64,000 nucleotides of DNA from contig NZ_CP061177.1 in NCBI RefSeq assembly GCF_017355405.1, forward strand, positions 3,284,501 to 3,348,500, in the 5' to 3' direction. This document shows, piece after piece, positions 53,976 through 64,000 of the stretch (positions are counted from its first letter, which is position 1; each line of letters starts with the position of its first letter). The translations under genes were made by a program, and so were the position numbers. The DNA comes from Roseomonas haemaphysalidis. Its GTDB lineage: Bacteria; Pseudomonadota; Alphaproteobacteria; Acetobacterales; Acetobacteraceae. The notes under the pieces were generated by a model. It worked only from the letters and a program-made list of their open reading frames with translations, had not been told where the DNA came from and searched no databases.

Positions 53976-55627
53976 GACAGGCTGCCGCAGAAGTCCCGGA
54001 TGCGCGCGCAGGCCTCGCGCAGGCTTGCCGTGTCGGTCGCGTAGGAGATGCGCAGGTAAGGGCTCATGCCATAGGCGGCACCATGCACGGTGGCGACCAG
54101 CTTCTCCTCCAGCAGGGCGAGCGCGAAGTCGGCATCCGTCTCGATACGCCGCCCGCCGGCGGTGGTCTTGCCCAGGCAGCCGGCGACGTTGGGATACACG
54201 TAGAAGGCGCCTTCCGGCTTGGCGCAGGTCAGGCCGGGCGCCTGGTTCAGCAGCTCCACCACCAGGTCGCGGCGGGCGCGGTACACCTCGGCGCGCTCGC
54301 GCACCAGCTCCTGCGGGCCGGTCAGCGCCGCCACCGCCGCGGCCTGGCTGATGGTGCTGACGCCGCTGGTCACCTGCCCCTGCATGTTGACCATGGCCTT
54401 GATCAACGCCTTGGGGCCGCCGGCATAGCCCAGCCGCCAGCCGGTCATCGCATAGGTCTTGGACACGCCGTTGACGGTGATGACGCGGTCCTTCAGGCGC
54501 GGCTCCACCTCGGCGATGGTGCAAAAGCCGAAGCCGTCGAACACCAAGTGCTCGTACATGTCGTCGGTCAGCACCCAGACGTCGGGGTGGCGCAGCATGA
54601 CGTCGGCGATGGCCTGCATCTCCTCGCGCGAACAGGCGGCCCCGGTGGGGTTGTTCGGGAAGTTCAGCATCAGCATCTTGGTGCGCGGCGTGATGGCCGC
54701 TTCCAGGTCCTCGGGCCGCAGCTTGAAGCCGTTGTTCTGCGGGCAGTTCACGAAGGTCGGCGTGCCGCCGGCCAGCTTCACCATCTCGCCGTAGCTGGCC
54801 CAGTAGGGCACCGGGATCAGCACCTCGTCACCGGGGCTGACGGTCGCCAGCAGGGCGTTCATCAGCACCTGCTTGCCGCCGTTGCAGACGCAGATCTCGT
54901 CCAGCGCGTAGTCCAGGTTGTTTTCGCGCTTGAACTTGGCCTGGATCGCCTTCTTGAGGGGCACGCCGCCATCCTGGGCGGGGTACTTGGTGTCGCCCGC
55001 CAGCGCCGCCTGGTGCGCCGCCTCCACCGCGTGCGGCGGGGTGGGGAAGTCCGGCTCGCCCACGGCCAGGCTAATGACATCCTTGCCTTCCGCCTTCAGC
55101 ACGCGGGCGCGCGAGCTCATCGCGACGATGGGCGAGACGGTGACATCCTTGAGGCGTTCGGCGAGGGCGGGCATCGGTCGGGTGGTCTCCGGAAGGGCGG
55201 GCAGGACGTAGAGCCAGTCATAGTCCTGCTCGGCGGCGCGGACAAAGCCGACGCGCTCGTAGAGCCGCGCGGCGGGGCTCTGCTTCAGGACTTCGAGATG
55301 CACCGGCAGACCGCTAGCCTCGGCCACCAGCGCGCGCAGGATGGCGCTGCCGAGGCCCTGACCCTGGGCGTGCGGCTCCAGGAAGAAGCCGTTGATCTCG
55401 ACATGGCGGTCATGACGGCGGAAGCCGACGCAGCCCAGCATGGCGCCATCACGTTCGATCACGCGCATCCCGCCGGCCTCGAAGGCGCGGCGCGCGTTGC
55501 GCCGCCGCCGCTCCGGATCCCAGCGCCCAATCCGCTCAAGATGCGGCCGCAGGGTGCGGGCGGAGAGGTCGTGCAGCGCCTCGAAATCCGCTTCCGCCGC
55601 AGGGCGGAAGCGAACCCCGGTCAGCAT
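53972..55627 (-). CDS. GNAT-aspartate/aromatic aminotransferase fusion protein
   Basis: A 551-residue two-domain protein. Residues 1-148 are a GNAT acetyltransferase (VRFRPAAEADFEALHDLS, then FFLEPHAQGQGLGSAILRAL and SPAARLYERVGFVRAAE). From residue 152 (MPALAERLKDVTVSPIVAM) a complete 400-residue class I aminotransferase follows, with the PLP lysine in TVNGVSKTYAMTGWRLGY and NFPNNPTGA. A separate start at 55174 (that Met) could give the aminotransferase alone. It follows the second aminotransferase gene by one base, so it may be a real fusion or a lost stop between two genes. Confidence 0.85.
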   Translation of the reverse strand: MLTGVRFRPAAEADFEALHDLSARTLRPHLERIGRWDPERRRRNARRAFEAGGMRVIERDGAMLGCVGFRRHDRHVEINGFFLEPHAQGQGLGSAILRALVAEASGLPVHLEVLKQSPAARLYERVGFVRAAEQDYDWLYVLPALPETTRPMPALAERLKDVTVSPIVAMSSRARVLKAEGKDVISLAVGEPDFPTPPHAVEAAHQAALAGDTKYPAQDGGVPLKKAIQAKFKRENNLDYALDEICVCNGGKQVLMNALLATVSPGDEVLIPVPYWASYGEMVKLAGGTPTFVNCPQNNGFKLRPEDLEAAITPRTKMLMLNFPNNPTGAACSREEMQAIADVMLRHPDVWVLTDDMYEHLVFDGFGFCTIAEVEPRLKDRVITVNGVSKTYAMTGWRLGYAGGPKALIKAMVNMQGQVTSGVSTISQAAAVAALTGPQELVRERAEVYRARRDLVVELLNQAPGLTCAKPEGAFYVYPNVAGCLGKTTAGGRRIETDADFALALLEEKLVATVHGAAYGMSPYLRISYATDTASLREACARIRDFCGSLS

Positions 55628-55628
55628 G

Positions 55629-56867
<1,239 letters not shown>

Positions 56868-56875
56868 CTACCCCC

Positions 56876-56912
56876 CTGCCCGGCGCGCGACAACCCGCCG
56901 CGCGCCGGGCAG
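56876..56912 (-). terminator. Hairpin terminator between the DUF2189 and aminotransferase genes
   Basis: A perfect 14-bp stem, CTGCCCGGCGCGCG (56876-56889) / CGCGCGCCGGGCAG (56899-56912), with a 9-base loop, just past the DUF2189 stop in the minus direction. The minus-strand continuation lacks a T tract. Confidence 0.5.
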
Positions 56913-56918
56913 GCCCGC

Positions 56919-57728
56919 TCAGCGCGGGACCACCGCCCGGTACAGGTGCCACGTGGCGTGGCCCAGCACCGGCACCGCCACCGCCAGCCCGACGAACAGC
57001 GGGATGCTGCTCACCGCCAGGATGGCCGCCACCAGCGCGCCCCACAGCAGCATCGGCCCCGGGTTCAGCACCACCGCCCGCAACGAGGTACGGACCGCCG
57101 CCGCCATGCCCACCGGGCGGTCCAGCAGCAGGGGAAAGGACACCACCGTCAGCGCCAGCACCGTGGCGGCGAACAGCAGCCCGATGCCGTTGCCCAGCAG
57201 CATCAGCCGCCAGCCTTCCGGCGTGCGCAGCACCTGCCGCAGGAACTCGCCCGGCCCCGCCGCCACCGGCATGGCCACGAAGGTGCCGTCGAAGATGGCG
57301 CGGGCGGTGAACAGCCAGGCGACGAACACCGCCAGCAGCACCACGCCGAGTGCCAGGATGGAGGGCAGCGAGGGCGAATGCCGCACGTCAAAGGCATTCA
57401 CCCAGGACGCCTGCTCCCCCCGCTCCCGCCGCCGGCTGATCTCGTAGACGCCCAGCGCCGCCACCGGCCCGACCAGCGCGAAGCCGGACAGCAGCGGCCA
57501 GACAATGGGCATCATGTCGCGCCCCGAGGCATAGCCCGCGGCCAGCAGGCCGATCACCGGGTAGATCACCGCCAGGAACACCAGCTGTGTGGGGTTTTCC
57601 CGGAAATCCCGCCAGCCGAGCGACAAGGCGCGCCACACGGCGGCGGTGTCGATCCGCCGCACGGCGGGCTCGCCGGTGGTGCCGAGCGGCACGGGCAGGC
57701 CACCATAGGAAGGGTTGTATCGGCTCAT
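56919..57728 (-). CDS. DUF2189 integral membrane protein
   Basis: A 269-residue membrane protein of the DUF2189 family, of unknown function. It begins MSRYNPSYGGLPVPLGTTGE, with AGGAGG just upstream on its strand (57735-57740). The family's conserved stretch is VWRALSLGWRDFRENPTQLVFLA and LVGPVAALGVYEISRRRERGEQASW. About six membrane helices are present (LVFLAVIYPVIGLLAAGY, LLSGFALVGPVAALG, ILALGVVLLAVFVAWLF and others). It is transcribed away from the IclR gene. DUF2189 proteins are common in Alphaproteobacteria and unlinked to a known pathway. Confidence 0.85.
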   Translation of the reverse strand: MSRYNPSYGGLPVPLGTTGEPAVRRIDTAAVWRALSLGWRDFRENPTQLVFLAVIYPVIGLLAAGYASGRDMMPIVWPLLSGFALVGPVAALGVYEISRRRERGEQASWVNAFDVRHSPSLPSILALGVVLLAVFVAWLFTARAIFDGTFVAMPVAAGPGEFLRQVLRTPEGWRLMLLGNGIGLLFAATVLALTVVSFPLLLDRPVGMAAAVRTSLRAVVLNPGPMLLWGALVAAILAVSSIPLFVGLAVAVPVLGHATWHLYRAVVPR

Positions 57729-58034
57729 GTCGTTCCTCCTGCGCCCGCCCTGGGGGGCGCGATGCGATGGCGGAGGCCCGGAACCATGCTGTGCCGGAAG
57801 ACAATCAGGCCAAGCAGCATCAGCCGGGTCGACCACGGGCGCAGTCTGCGCCTGCCGCGCCGTCCCATGCCACTGCAATCGCCTGTTGCCTGTCAAAGCG
57901 GCGCCGACTGCACGGCTTGCAGGCACCACAGCGCAGGCGATGCAGATTGGCGCCATAAAACCGCTTGAAGCCGGGCAGCAAATTCTGCACCGTTGCTGGA
58001 AACCGGAACCATGGTTCCATTTTTCGGAACTGGC
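57729..58034. other. 306-base intergenic region between the DUF2189 and IclR genes
   Basis: It holds the DUF2189 ribosome site near its left end and the IclR-type half-sites at its right end (57998-58030). I see no gene, tRNA or strong hairpin in the middle. Confidence 0.6.
57998..58030. promoter_or_regulatory. IclR-type operator cluster (GGAAC / GTTCC half-sites)
   Basis: A perfect 14-bp palindrome GGAACCATGGTTCC (58005-58018) is followed by GGAAC (58026-58030), so that GTTCC-N7-GGAAC forms a second dyad; GGAAAC (57998-58003) precedes them. Several IclR family members bind TGGAA/TTCCA-type arms, so this is a likely autoregulatory operator. It lies just before the ATG chosen for the regulator. 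Confidence 0.6.
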
Positions 58035-58802
58035 ATGACCACCCTCGCCAATGCCGCCGACGTCCTGCGCTGCTTCACGCCGCAGCGCCTGGAACTGACG
58101 CTGACCGAGATCGTCGCGCTCCTCGGCCTGCCGAAGAGCAGCACCTCCCGCCTGCTGCGGGCGATGCGCGATGCCGGCTTCCTGGAGCTGGCCCCCGCGT
58201 CCCGCCGCTACCGCCCGGGCATCATGGTGTTCGAGCTGGGGCAGACCTACCGCCGCGCCTCCTCCCTGCTGACGCGGGCGGACGAGGCTGTGGGGCGGCT
58301 GTCGCGCCGCTTCGGCCACACCGGCTATGTGTCCGTGCTGGATGGCGCGGATGTGGTGGGCGTGGCGCACCATGAGGGCAGCAGCACGCTGCGCGTCGGC
58401 ACGCCGATCGGCCGCCGGCTGGCCGCCTTCGCCTCCTCCACCGGCCGTTCCCTGCTGGCGCGGCGCGGCGATGCCCAGGTGCGTGCCCTGCACCCCGAAC
58501 CGCTGCGCCCCGCCAGCCCGCATTCGCCGCAGGACATGAGCGCCCTGCTCGCCCTGCTGGCCGAGGTGCGGCGCCAGGGCTTCGCCACCTCGCTGGAGGA
58601 AGCCAACCCCGGCGTCGGCGGCCTTGCCGTCGCGGTGGGGGATCGCGCCACCGGCGAGGAATTCAGCCTCAACCTCGTCTATCCCATTGCCACCGTCTCC
58701 GCCTCGGAACGGCAGGCCATGCTGCAGGCCCTGCAGGCGGAAGCGCAGGAGATCGCCACCCTGGTGGACGACCCCTGGCATGCCGCCCGCCGGGCCGCCT
58801 GA
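58035..58802 (+). CDS. IclR-family transcriptional regulator
   Basis: A 255-residue regulator. The N-terminal winged HTH is LANAADVLRCFTPQRLELTLTEIVALLGLPKSSTSRLLRAMRDAGFLE, typical of IclR, and the C-terminal GAF-like effector domain (about 75-245) has GYVSVLDGADVVGVAHHEGSSTLRV, RRLAAFASSTGRSLLA and TSLEEANPGVGGLAVAVGD. Start 58035 (MTTLANAADVL) was chosen because an upstream start at 57993 or 58011 would include the operator. It sits 14 bases before the hydantoinase gene and should control that catabolic unit. Confidence 0.9.
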   Translation: MTTLANAADVLRCFTPQRLELTLTEIVALLGLPKSSTSRLLRAMRDAGFLELAPASRRYRPGIMVFELGQTYRRASSLLTRADEAVGRLSRRFGHTGYVSVLDGADVVGVAHHEGSSTLRVGTPIGRRLAAFASSTGRSLLARRGDAQVRALHPEPLRPASPHSPQDMSALLALLAEVRRQGFATSLEEANPGVGGLAVAVGDRATGEEFSLNLVYPIATVSASERQAMLQALQAEAQEIATLVDDPWHAARRAA

Positions 58803-58816
58803 AGGAACGCTTTCGC

Positions 58817-61800
58817 ATGACCCAGACCTCTTCCCGCTGGCGGATCGGCTTCGACATCGGTGGCACCTTCACCGACTTCATTCTGTATGACGGCGCGCGC
58901 GGCAGCGTGCGGCTGCACAAGCGCCTGACCACGCCGCACGACCCGTCGGCCGCCGCCCTGCAGGGGCTGGAGGAGCTGGTGGCGATGGAGGGCATCGGGC
59001 TGGCTGAGGTGGGCGACATCGTCCACGGCACCACGCTGGTCACCAACGCCGTCATCGAGCGCAAGGGCGCCAAGGTGGGGCTGATCACCACCCAGGGCTT
59101 CCGCGACATCCTGGAGATGGGCACGGAGCAGCGCTACGACATCTATGACCTGTTCCTCGGCTTCCCCGCGCCGCTGGTGTCGCGCGACCTGCGGCTGGAA
59201 GTGGCCGAGCGGATGGACCGCGACGGCAACGTCATCGAGGCGCTGGACGAGGACGGCGTGCGCGCCGCGCTCCGCACCCTGCTGGATGCAGGCTGCGAGG
59301 CGGTCTCGGTCTGCCTGATCAACGCCTACCGCAACGCGGCGCATGAGCAGGCCATCGGCCGCATCGCGCGGGCCGAGTTCCCGGAGCTGGCGGTCTCGCT
59401 CTCCGCCGAGGTCGTGGCGGAGCTGTGGGAATACCAGCGCGCGGTGACCACCTGCGCCAACGCCTATGTCCAACCGCTGATGGACCGCTACCTGAAACGG
59501 CTGGAGCGCGAGCTGGCCTCGCGCGGCTTCACCGGCGCGCTGCGGCTGATGCATTCGGCGGGCGGGCTGGTCTCGCCCGAGACAGCGCGCGCCTTCCCCA
59601 TCCGCCTCTTGGAATCCGGCCCGGCCGGCGGCGGCCTCGCCACCGCCCTGTTCGGCGAGTTGGCGGGCAAGAAGGACGTCATCTCCTTCGATATGGGCGG
59701 CACCACTGCCAAGGCCTGCATGGTCGAGGACGGGCGCGTCGAGATCGCGCCCATGCTGGAAGCCGGGCGCGTGCACCGCTTCAGCAAGGGTTCCGGCCTG
59801 CCGATCAAGGCCCCCGTGATCGACATGATCGAGATCGGCGCCGGCGGCGGCTCTATCGCCGCGATCGACGAGGTGGGGCTGCTGAAGGTCGGCCCGCATT
59901 CCGCCGGCTCCGACCCCGGCCCCGCCTGCTACGGCATGGGCGGCAGCAAGCCGACGGTGACGGACGCCAACCTGATCCTCGGCTACTACGACCCCGCCTT
60001 CTTCCTCGGCGGCCGCATGAAGCTGGACATGGCGGCCTGCGAGGCGGCCATGCAGACCGTCGCCGGGCCGCTGAACCTGTCCGTGCCGGAAGCCGCCTGG
60101 GGCATCCACAAGGTGGTGACCGAGAGCATGGCCGCCGCCGCCCGCGTGCACCTGGTGGAAAAGGGCAAGGACCCGCGCCGCTACGCCATGGTCGGCTTCG
60201 GCGGCGCCGGCCCCGCCCATGCCGCCGACGTGGCGCGCGTGCTGGGCGTGCGGGAGGTGATCATCCCGCCGGCCTCCGGTGCCGCCTCGGCGCTCGGCTT
60301 CCTAGCTGCGCCGCTGTCCTTCGAGAGCGTGCAGTCACTGCCGGTGGAGTTCTCGCCGGGCTTCGACGCCGCCCGCGTCAACGCCGTGCTGGACGCGCTG
60401 GAGGCCGAGGGCCGCAAGCACCTGCTGGCGGCCGGCGTTTCCGCCGCCGACATCACGGTGGAGCGCAGCGCCGACATGCGGCTGGTGGGCCAGATGCACG
60501 ACATCGCCGTGGCGCTGCCCGGCGGCACGATCGGCCAGGACAGCCTGGAGGCGATCCGCGCGGCCTTCACCGCCGCCTATGCCGCCCGCTTCACCTCGGT
60601 CTATGACGGCGCGCGGATGGAGGCGATCAACTTCCGCCTGCGCGTGGTCGGCCCCGTGCCGCAGCTCTCGCTGAGCGGGGCGACCGGCGGCGCCGATGCC
60701 TCCCAGGCCGTCAAGGGTAGCCGCCGCGCCTGGTTCGAGGGCGGCTGGCACGACACGACCGTTTATGACCGCTACGCGCTGGCCGCCGGCTTCACGCTGC
60801 AGGGCCCCGCGATCATTGAGGAGCGGGAATCCACCACCATCGTCGCGCCCGGCGACAGCGTGGAGGTGGATGCCAGCCTGAACCTGCGGATCAGCATCGC
60901 CGCCACCGCCCAGGCCGACGAGAGCATCACCGCCGACATGCCGCTGGCCCAGGCCGTGGCCCGCATCGAGGCCGACCCGATCGCGCTGGAGATCATGTGG
61001 TCGCGGCTGATCACGGTGGTGGAGGAGATGTGGCTGACGGTGTGCCGCACCGCCTTCTCGCTGGTCATCTCGGAAAGCCAGGACTTCGCGACCGAGCTGC
61101 TCGACCCGGAAGGCGAGACGCTGGCGCATTCGCCGCGTGCCATGCCGGTGTTCAACCTGACCCTGCCGCTGGCGGTCAAGGCGCTGCTGGAACGCTACCC
61201 GGCCGAGACGCTCTCGCCCGGCGACGTGCTGATCACCAACGACCCCTGGCTCTGCGCCGGCCACCTGTTCGACATCGCCATCGTCACCCCCGTCTTCCTG
61301 GACGGCAAGGTGGTGGGGCTGATGGGCACGGTGGGCCATGTCTCCGACATCGGCGGCACCAAGGATTCGCTGCGGGCGCGAGAAATCTTCGAGGAAGGCT
61401 TCCAGATCCCGCCGATGAAGCTGGTGGAGGCCGGCAAGCCCAACGAAAGCCTGACCCGCCTGCTGGCCGAGAACGTCCGCAACCCCGAGCAGGTGCTGGG
61501 CGACATCCATTCCTTTGTCGCCGCCAACGCCCTGGGCGCCGAGCGGCTGCTGGCCTTCATGCGCGACTATGGCATGAGCGACCTGCGGGCACTCGCCGCC
61601 GTGGTGCAGGGCCGCTCCGAAAAGGCGATGCGCGACGCCATCCGCGCGCTGCCGGACGGTGAATACAACAGCACCATCTGGAACAACCCGCTGGGCCAGC
61701 GGCTGGACTATCCGCTGAAGCTGACCGTGCGCGGCGACGAGATCGAACTGGACTTCGAGGGCGCGCCGCCGCAGCTGCCGCAGGGCGGGCTGAACAGCAC

Positions 61801-62638
61801 GATGAACTACACCCGCGCCCACGCCACCTACCCACTGAAGTGCATGCTGACGCCGGCTGTGCGCGGCAATGCCGGCTGCTACCGCCCCTTCAGCGTCAAG
61901 GCGCCGGAAGGATCGATCCTGAACCCGAAGCGGCCGGCGGCGGTGAACATCCGTACCCGCACCGGCTGGTACCTGGCGCCCAACATCTTTCGCGCGCTGG
62001 CCGATGCGGCGCCGCGCCAGGTGCAGGCCAATACCGGCCTGCCGATGGCCGCCAACATCTATGGCCAGGACGAGACGGGCCGCACCTATTCCGACCTGCT
62101 CTTCGTCGGCGGCGGCCAGGGCGCCTCGGCCCAGGGCGATGGCAAGAGCGGGCTGCTGTGGCCGACCTCGGCGGCGAACACCTCCATCGAGCTGTTCGAG
62201 GCCCGCGTGCCGGTGGTGGTGCTGGAAAAGGCTTTCATCTGTGACTCCGGCGGCGCCGGCAGGCATCGCGGCGGCCTCGGCCAGCGCGTGCGGGTGCGCA
62301 AGCTGAAGGCGGACGGGCTGCCCACCCTGGTCTCGGTCTATCCCGAGGGCGTCGGCAATCCCATCGCGGGCCTCTTCGGCGGCAAGGCGGGTGGCGAAGC
62401 GCGCGGGCGCGTGCTGGACGCCGCCGGCCAGGAGGTGATGGATTGCGGCACCGGCACGCTGGTGCAGATCGACACGCCCGAGCAGATCGTCGAGATCATC
62501 CTGGCCGGCGGCTCCGGCTTCGGCGAACCCGCGGAGCGGGACCGCGATGCTCTGGCACGGGACGTGCAAAACGGCCTCGTCTCGGCCGAGAGTGCCGCGC
62601 GCGACTATGCCCTTCCCGAACCGGCCGCCACGGCCTGA
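58817..62638 (+). CDS. Fused hydantoinase A/B (5-oxoprolinase-like) protein
   Basis: A 1273-residue ATP-dependent hydrolase of the HyuA-HyuB/5-oxoprolinase family, which opens cyclic amides such as hydantoins or 5-oxoproline. The first half (about 1-700) is HyuA: RIGFDIGGTFTDFILYDG (actin-like phosphate loop), VHGTTLVTNAVIERKG, RLMHSAGGLVS, SFDMGGTTAK and GAGGGSIAAID. The second half (from about 720) is HyuB: PIALEIMWSRLITVVEEMWL, DPWLCAGHLFDIAIVTPVF, GGLNSTMNYTRAHA and GGGQGAS. Bacteria more often encode the halves as separate genes; the fused form resembles eukaryotic 5-oxoprolinase. Confidence 0.9.
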   Translation: MTQTSSRWRIGFDIGGTFTDFILYDGARGSVRLHKRLTTPHDPSAAALQGLEELVAMEGIGLAEVGDIVHGTTLVTNAVIERKGAKVGLITTQGFRDILEMGTEQRYDIYDLFLGFPAPLVSRDLRLEVAERMDRDGNVIEALDEDGVRAALRTLLDAGCEAVSVCLINAYRNAAHEQAIGRIARAEFPELAVSLSAEVVAELWEYQRAVTTCANAYVQPLMDRYLKRLERELASRGFTGALRLMHSAGGLVSPETARAFPIRLLESGPAGGGLATALFGELAGKKDVISFDMGGTTAKACMVEDGRVEIAPMLEAGRVHRFSKGSGLPIKAPVIDMIEIGAGGGSIAAIDEVGLLKVGPHSAGSDPGPACYGMGGSKPTVTDANLILGYYDPAFFLGGRMKLDMAACEAAMQTVAGPLNLSVPEAAWGIHKVVTESMAAAARVHLVEKGKDPRRYAMVGFGGAGPAHAADVARVLGVREVIIPPASGAASALGFLAAPLSFESVQSLPVEFSPGFDAARVNAVLDALEAEGRKHLLAAGVSAADITVERSADMRLVGQMHDIAVALPGGTIGQDSLEAIRAAFTAAYAARFTSVYDGARMEAINFRLRVVGPVPQLSLSGATGGADASQAVKGSRRAWFEGGWHDTTVYDRYALAAGFTLQGPAIIEERESTTIVAPGDSVEVDASLNLRISIAATAQADESITADMPLAQAVARIEADPIALEIMWSRLITVVEEMWLTVCRTAFSLVISESQDFATELLDPEGETLAHSPRAMPVFNLTLPLAVKALLERYPAETLSPGDVLITNDPWLCAGHLFDIAIVTPVFLDGKVVGLMGTVGHVSDIGGTKDSLRAREIFEEGFQIPPMKLVEAGKPNESLTRLLAENVRNPEQVLGDIHSFVAANALGAERLLAFMRDYGMSDLRALAAVVQGRSEKAMRDAIRALPDGEYNSTIWNNPLGQRLDYPLKLTVRGDEIELDFEGAPPQLPQGGLNSTMNYTRAHATYPLKCMLTPAVRGNAGCYRPFSVKAPEGSILNPKRPAAVNIRTRTGWYLAPNIFRALADAAPRQVQANTGLPMAANIYGQDETGRTYSDLLFVGGGQGASAQGDGKSGLLWPTSAANTSIELFEARVPVVVLEKAFICDSGGAGRHRGGLGQRVRVRKLKADGLPTLVSVYPEGVGNPIAGLFGGKAGGEARGRVLDAAGQEVMDCGTGTLVQIDTPEQIVEIILAGGSGFGEPAERDRDALARDVQNGLVSAESAARDYALPEPAATA

Positions 62639-62665
62639 TCCCCCACCAGACGGAAAGTGAGTGAC

Positions 62666-64000
62666 ATGCTGAGCACGACACGACGCGGCGCCATCGCCGG
62701 CGGCGCCGCCCTGGTGGCGGGGATGGCCTTCGGGCCGCGCGCCGAGGCGCAGTCCCGCCGCATCCTGGTGATCACCTCCAACCAGGACATCCCGAACTTC
62801 GACCCGCATCTGGCCAGCGGCTATTCCACCGCCATGGCGATGCGCAACGTCTACGACTCTCTGGTACGCGTGGAAGGCAACCCGCCGAAGCCCGTGCCGC
62901 ATCTGGCGCAGTCCTGGACCATGGCCGAGGACGGCCGCTCCTACACCTTCAAGCTCGACCCCGCCGCCAAGTTCCATGACGGCAGCCCGGTCGACGCGGC
63001 GGCGGTGAAGTATTCCTTCGAGCGTTTGCTGCGGCTGAACCGCGGCAATGCCTGGATGGTGGCCGGCATCGTCGACCCCGCCGGCATCGAGGCGGTGGAT
63101 GCTACGACGGTGCGCATCAAGCTGCTGCAGCCCTTCGTGCCCTTCCTGTCCGTGCTACCCTGGGTCTGGGTGGTGAACCCCAAGCTGGTGGAAGCCAACA
63201 AGGGCACAGATGACGGGCAGAATTGGCTGCGCACCAATATCGCGGGCTCCGGCGCCTTCAACATCAGCCGCGCCGAGGCCGGCAACCTGTACCAGTTCGA
63301 GCGCGTGGCGGATGGCTGGAAGAAGGGCGGCGGCAACCTGACCGGCGCCATCTGGAAGATCACGCGGGAAACGGCGACGCAGCGGCTGATGGTGCAGCGC
63401 GGCGAGTCCCAGATCGCGGTGGACCTGACCAGCGAGGACATGGACGCGCTGAAGGGCCGCCCCGGCGTGGAGCTGGTGATCGAGCCCGAGTACCGCACCT
63501 TCCAGATCAAGATGAACACCCGCCACGGCCCGCTGGCGGACGCCAACCTGCGCCGCGCCATCGCCTGCGCCTTCAACTACCAGGGCATGCTGGACGTGGC
63601 GGGCTATGCCGACCTGATGACCGGCCCCCTGCCCGCCAGCATCGAGGGCTTCGACAAGGACTTGCCGGTCTACCGCACCGACCTGGCGCGGGCCAAGGAG
63701 TTCCTGGCCAAGTCCAGCACCCCCAACGGCGGCATCAAGCTGACCATGGTGCATGTCTCGGGTCTGGAGCAGCAGCGGCGCTGGGCGCTGGTGATGCTGG
63801 ACAGCCTGCGCGCGCTGAACATCGAGCTGGACATCAAGCCGATGATCTGGCCGGACATGGTCGCCGCCTGCCGCTCGCCCGAGACTTTCCCGGACTTCTT
63901 CCCGGTCTACCAGACCGCCAACTACGGCGACCCGGACAACCTGGCCTATGCGGGCTACCATTCCTCGCGCAACGGCAACTGGCAGAACCCGGTCTATTCC
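62666..64000 (+). CDS. ABC transporter substrate-binding protein, family 5, 3' partial
   Basis: Periplasmic binding protein of the peptide/nickel/opine type; 445 residues are visible before the window ends. It has a twin-arginine-like signal peptide (STTRRGAIAGGAALVAG, cleavage near AEAQ) and then the SBP_bac_5 pattern: TSNQDIPNFDPHLASGYSTAM, NVYDSLVRVEGNPPKPVPHLAQSW, YTFKLDPAAKFHDGSPVDAAAVKYSFER and IAGSGAFNISRAEAG. It lies 27 bases after the HyuA-HyuB gene, so it is probably an uptake component for that enzyme's substrate; the permease genes are expected downstream. Confidence 0.9.
   Translation, partial: MLSTTRRGAIAGGAALVAGMAFGPRAEAQSRRILVITSNQDIPNFDPHLASGYSTAMAMRNVYDSLVRVEGNPPKPVPHLAQSWTMAEDGRSYTFKLDPAAKFHDGSPVDAAAVKYSFERLLRLNRGNAWMVAGIVDPAGIEAVDATTVRIKLLQPFVPFLSVLPWVWVVNPKLVEANKGTDDGQNWLRTNIAGSGAFNISRAEAGNLYQFERVADGWKKGGGNLTGAIWKITRETATQRLMVQRGESQIAVDLTSEDMDALKGRPGVELVIEPEYRTFQIKMNTRHGPLADANLRRAIACAFNYQGMLDVAGYADLMTGPLPASIEGFDKDLPVYRTDLARAKEFLAKSSTPNGGIKLTMVHVSGLEQQRRWALVMLDSLRALNIELDIKPMIWPDMVAACRSPETFPDFFPVYQTANYGDPDNLAYAGYHSSRNGNWQNPVYS

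Overview
The window is a GC-rich (about 70% by eye) stretch of an alphaproteobacterial chromosome. Gene content and protein style point to Acetobacteraceae, most likely a Roseomonas-type bacterium: a dcw cluster flowing into lpxC-bamD-recN-ligA, a CarA with an N-terminal helix-turn-helix extension, a DUF1127 protein, an FtsZ with a long Pro/Ala linker, and twin-arginine-like exported proteins. This assignment is inference; no rRNA is present. There are no insertion sequences, prophage genes or CRISPR arrays. Most genes sit in tightly overlapping (ATGA/GTGA/TAATG) transcription units.

Layout. 1-6.7 kb: end of the division and cell wall cluster (murC partial, murB, ddl, ftsQ, ftsA, ftsZ), closed by a strong terminator. 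6.8-12.6 kb: lpxC, bamD, recN, ligA. 12.5-15.2 kb (minus): an alpha/beta hydrolase and a long Xaa-Pro aminopeptidase. 15.3-19.5 kb: a DUF1127 protein, then a minus-strand unit of an exported pentapeptide-repeat protein, UvrD-type helicase and prmA. 19.6-22.7 kb: a small exported protein, metF, and mlaA-mlaC divergent from metF. 22.7-29.5 kb: a methyltransferase-like protein, a PAS-GGDEF-EAL protein preceded by a 7-codon leader ORF, a GNAT protein, ettA, and a MASE1-GGDEF cyclase. 29.6-31.7 kb: a CAU-anticodon tRNA, an exported MetX-like hydrolase, and pyrophosphatase. 31.8-35.3 kb: a three-gene glycan unit (GT4, acyltransferase-3, DxD glycosyltransferase). 35.2-40.4 kb (minus): GNAT, rpoD, dnaG and yqeY, the GatB/YqeY gene.

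40.4-46 kb: carA, an SDR oxidoreductase and carB. CarA carries an N-terminal Cro/CI-like helix-turn-helix. Its promoter region contains two matching palindromes, GGGAA-N5-TTCCC, 43 bp apart, one lying between a plausible -35 and -10. The predicted transcription start falls on the A of the first ATG. I regard this as the most interesting system in the window: a carbamoyl-phosphate synthase subunit that may bind and control its own promoter.

46-50.3 kb: greA, threonine dehydratase, an Lrp regulator, trxB and a LysR regulator. 50.4-52.9 kb: a NepR-like 49-residue protein with an EcfG-like promoter, a DUF2188 protein, a small membrane protein, a fluoroacetate-dehalogenase-like hydrolase and a PfpI protein. 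53-56.8 kb: a tandem GNAT protein, a GNAT-aminotransferase fusion and a second aspartate aminotransferase. 56.9-64 kb: a DUF2189 membrane protein, then an IclR regulator with GGAAC/GTTCC half-sites at its start, followed by a fused HyuA-HyuB hydantoinase/oxoprolinase and an ABC substrate-binding protein that runs off the end.
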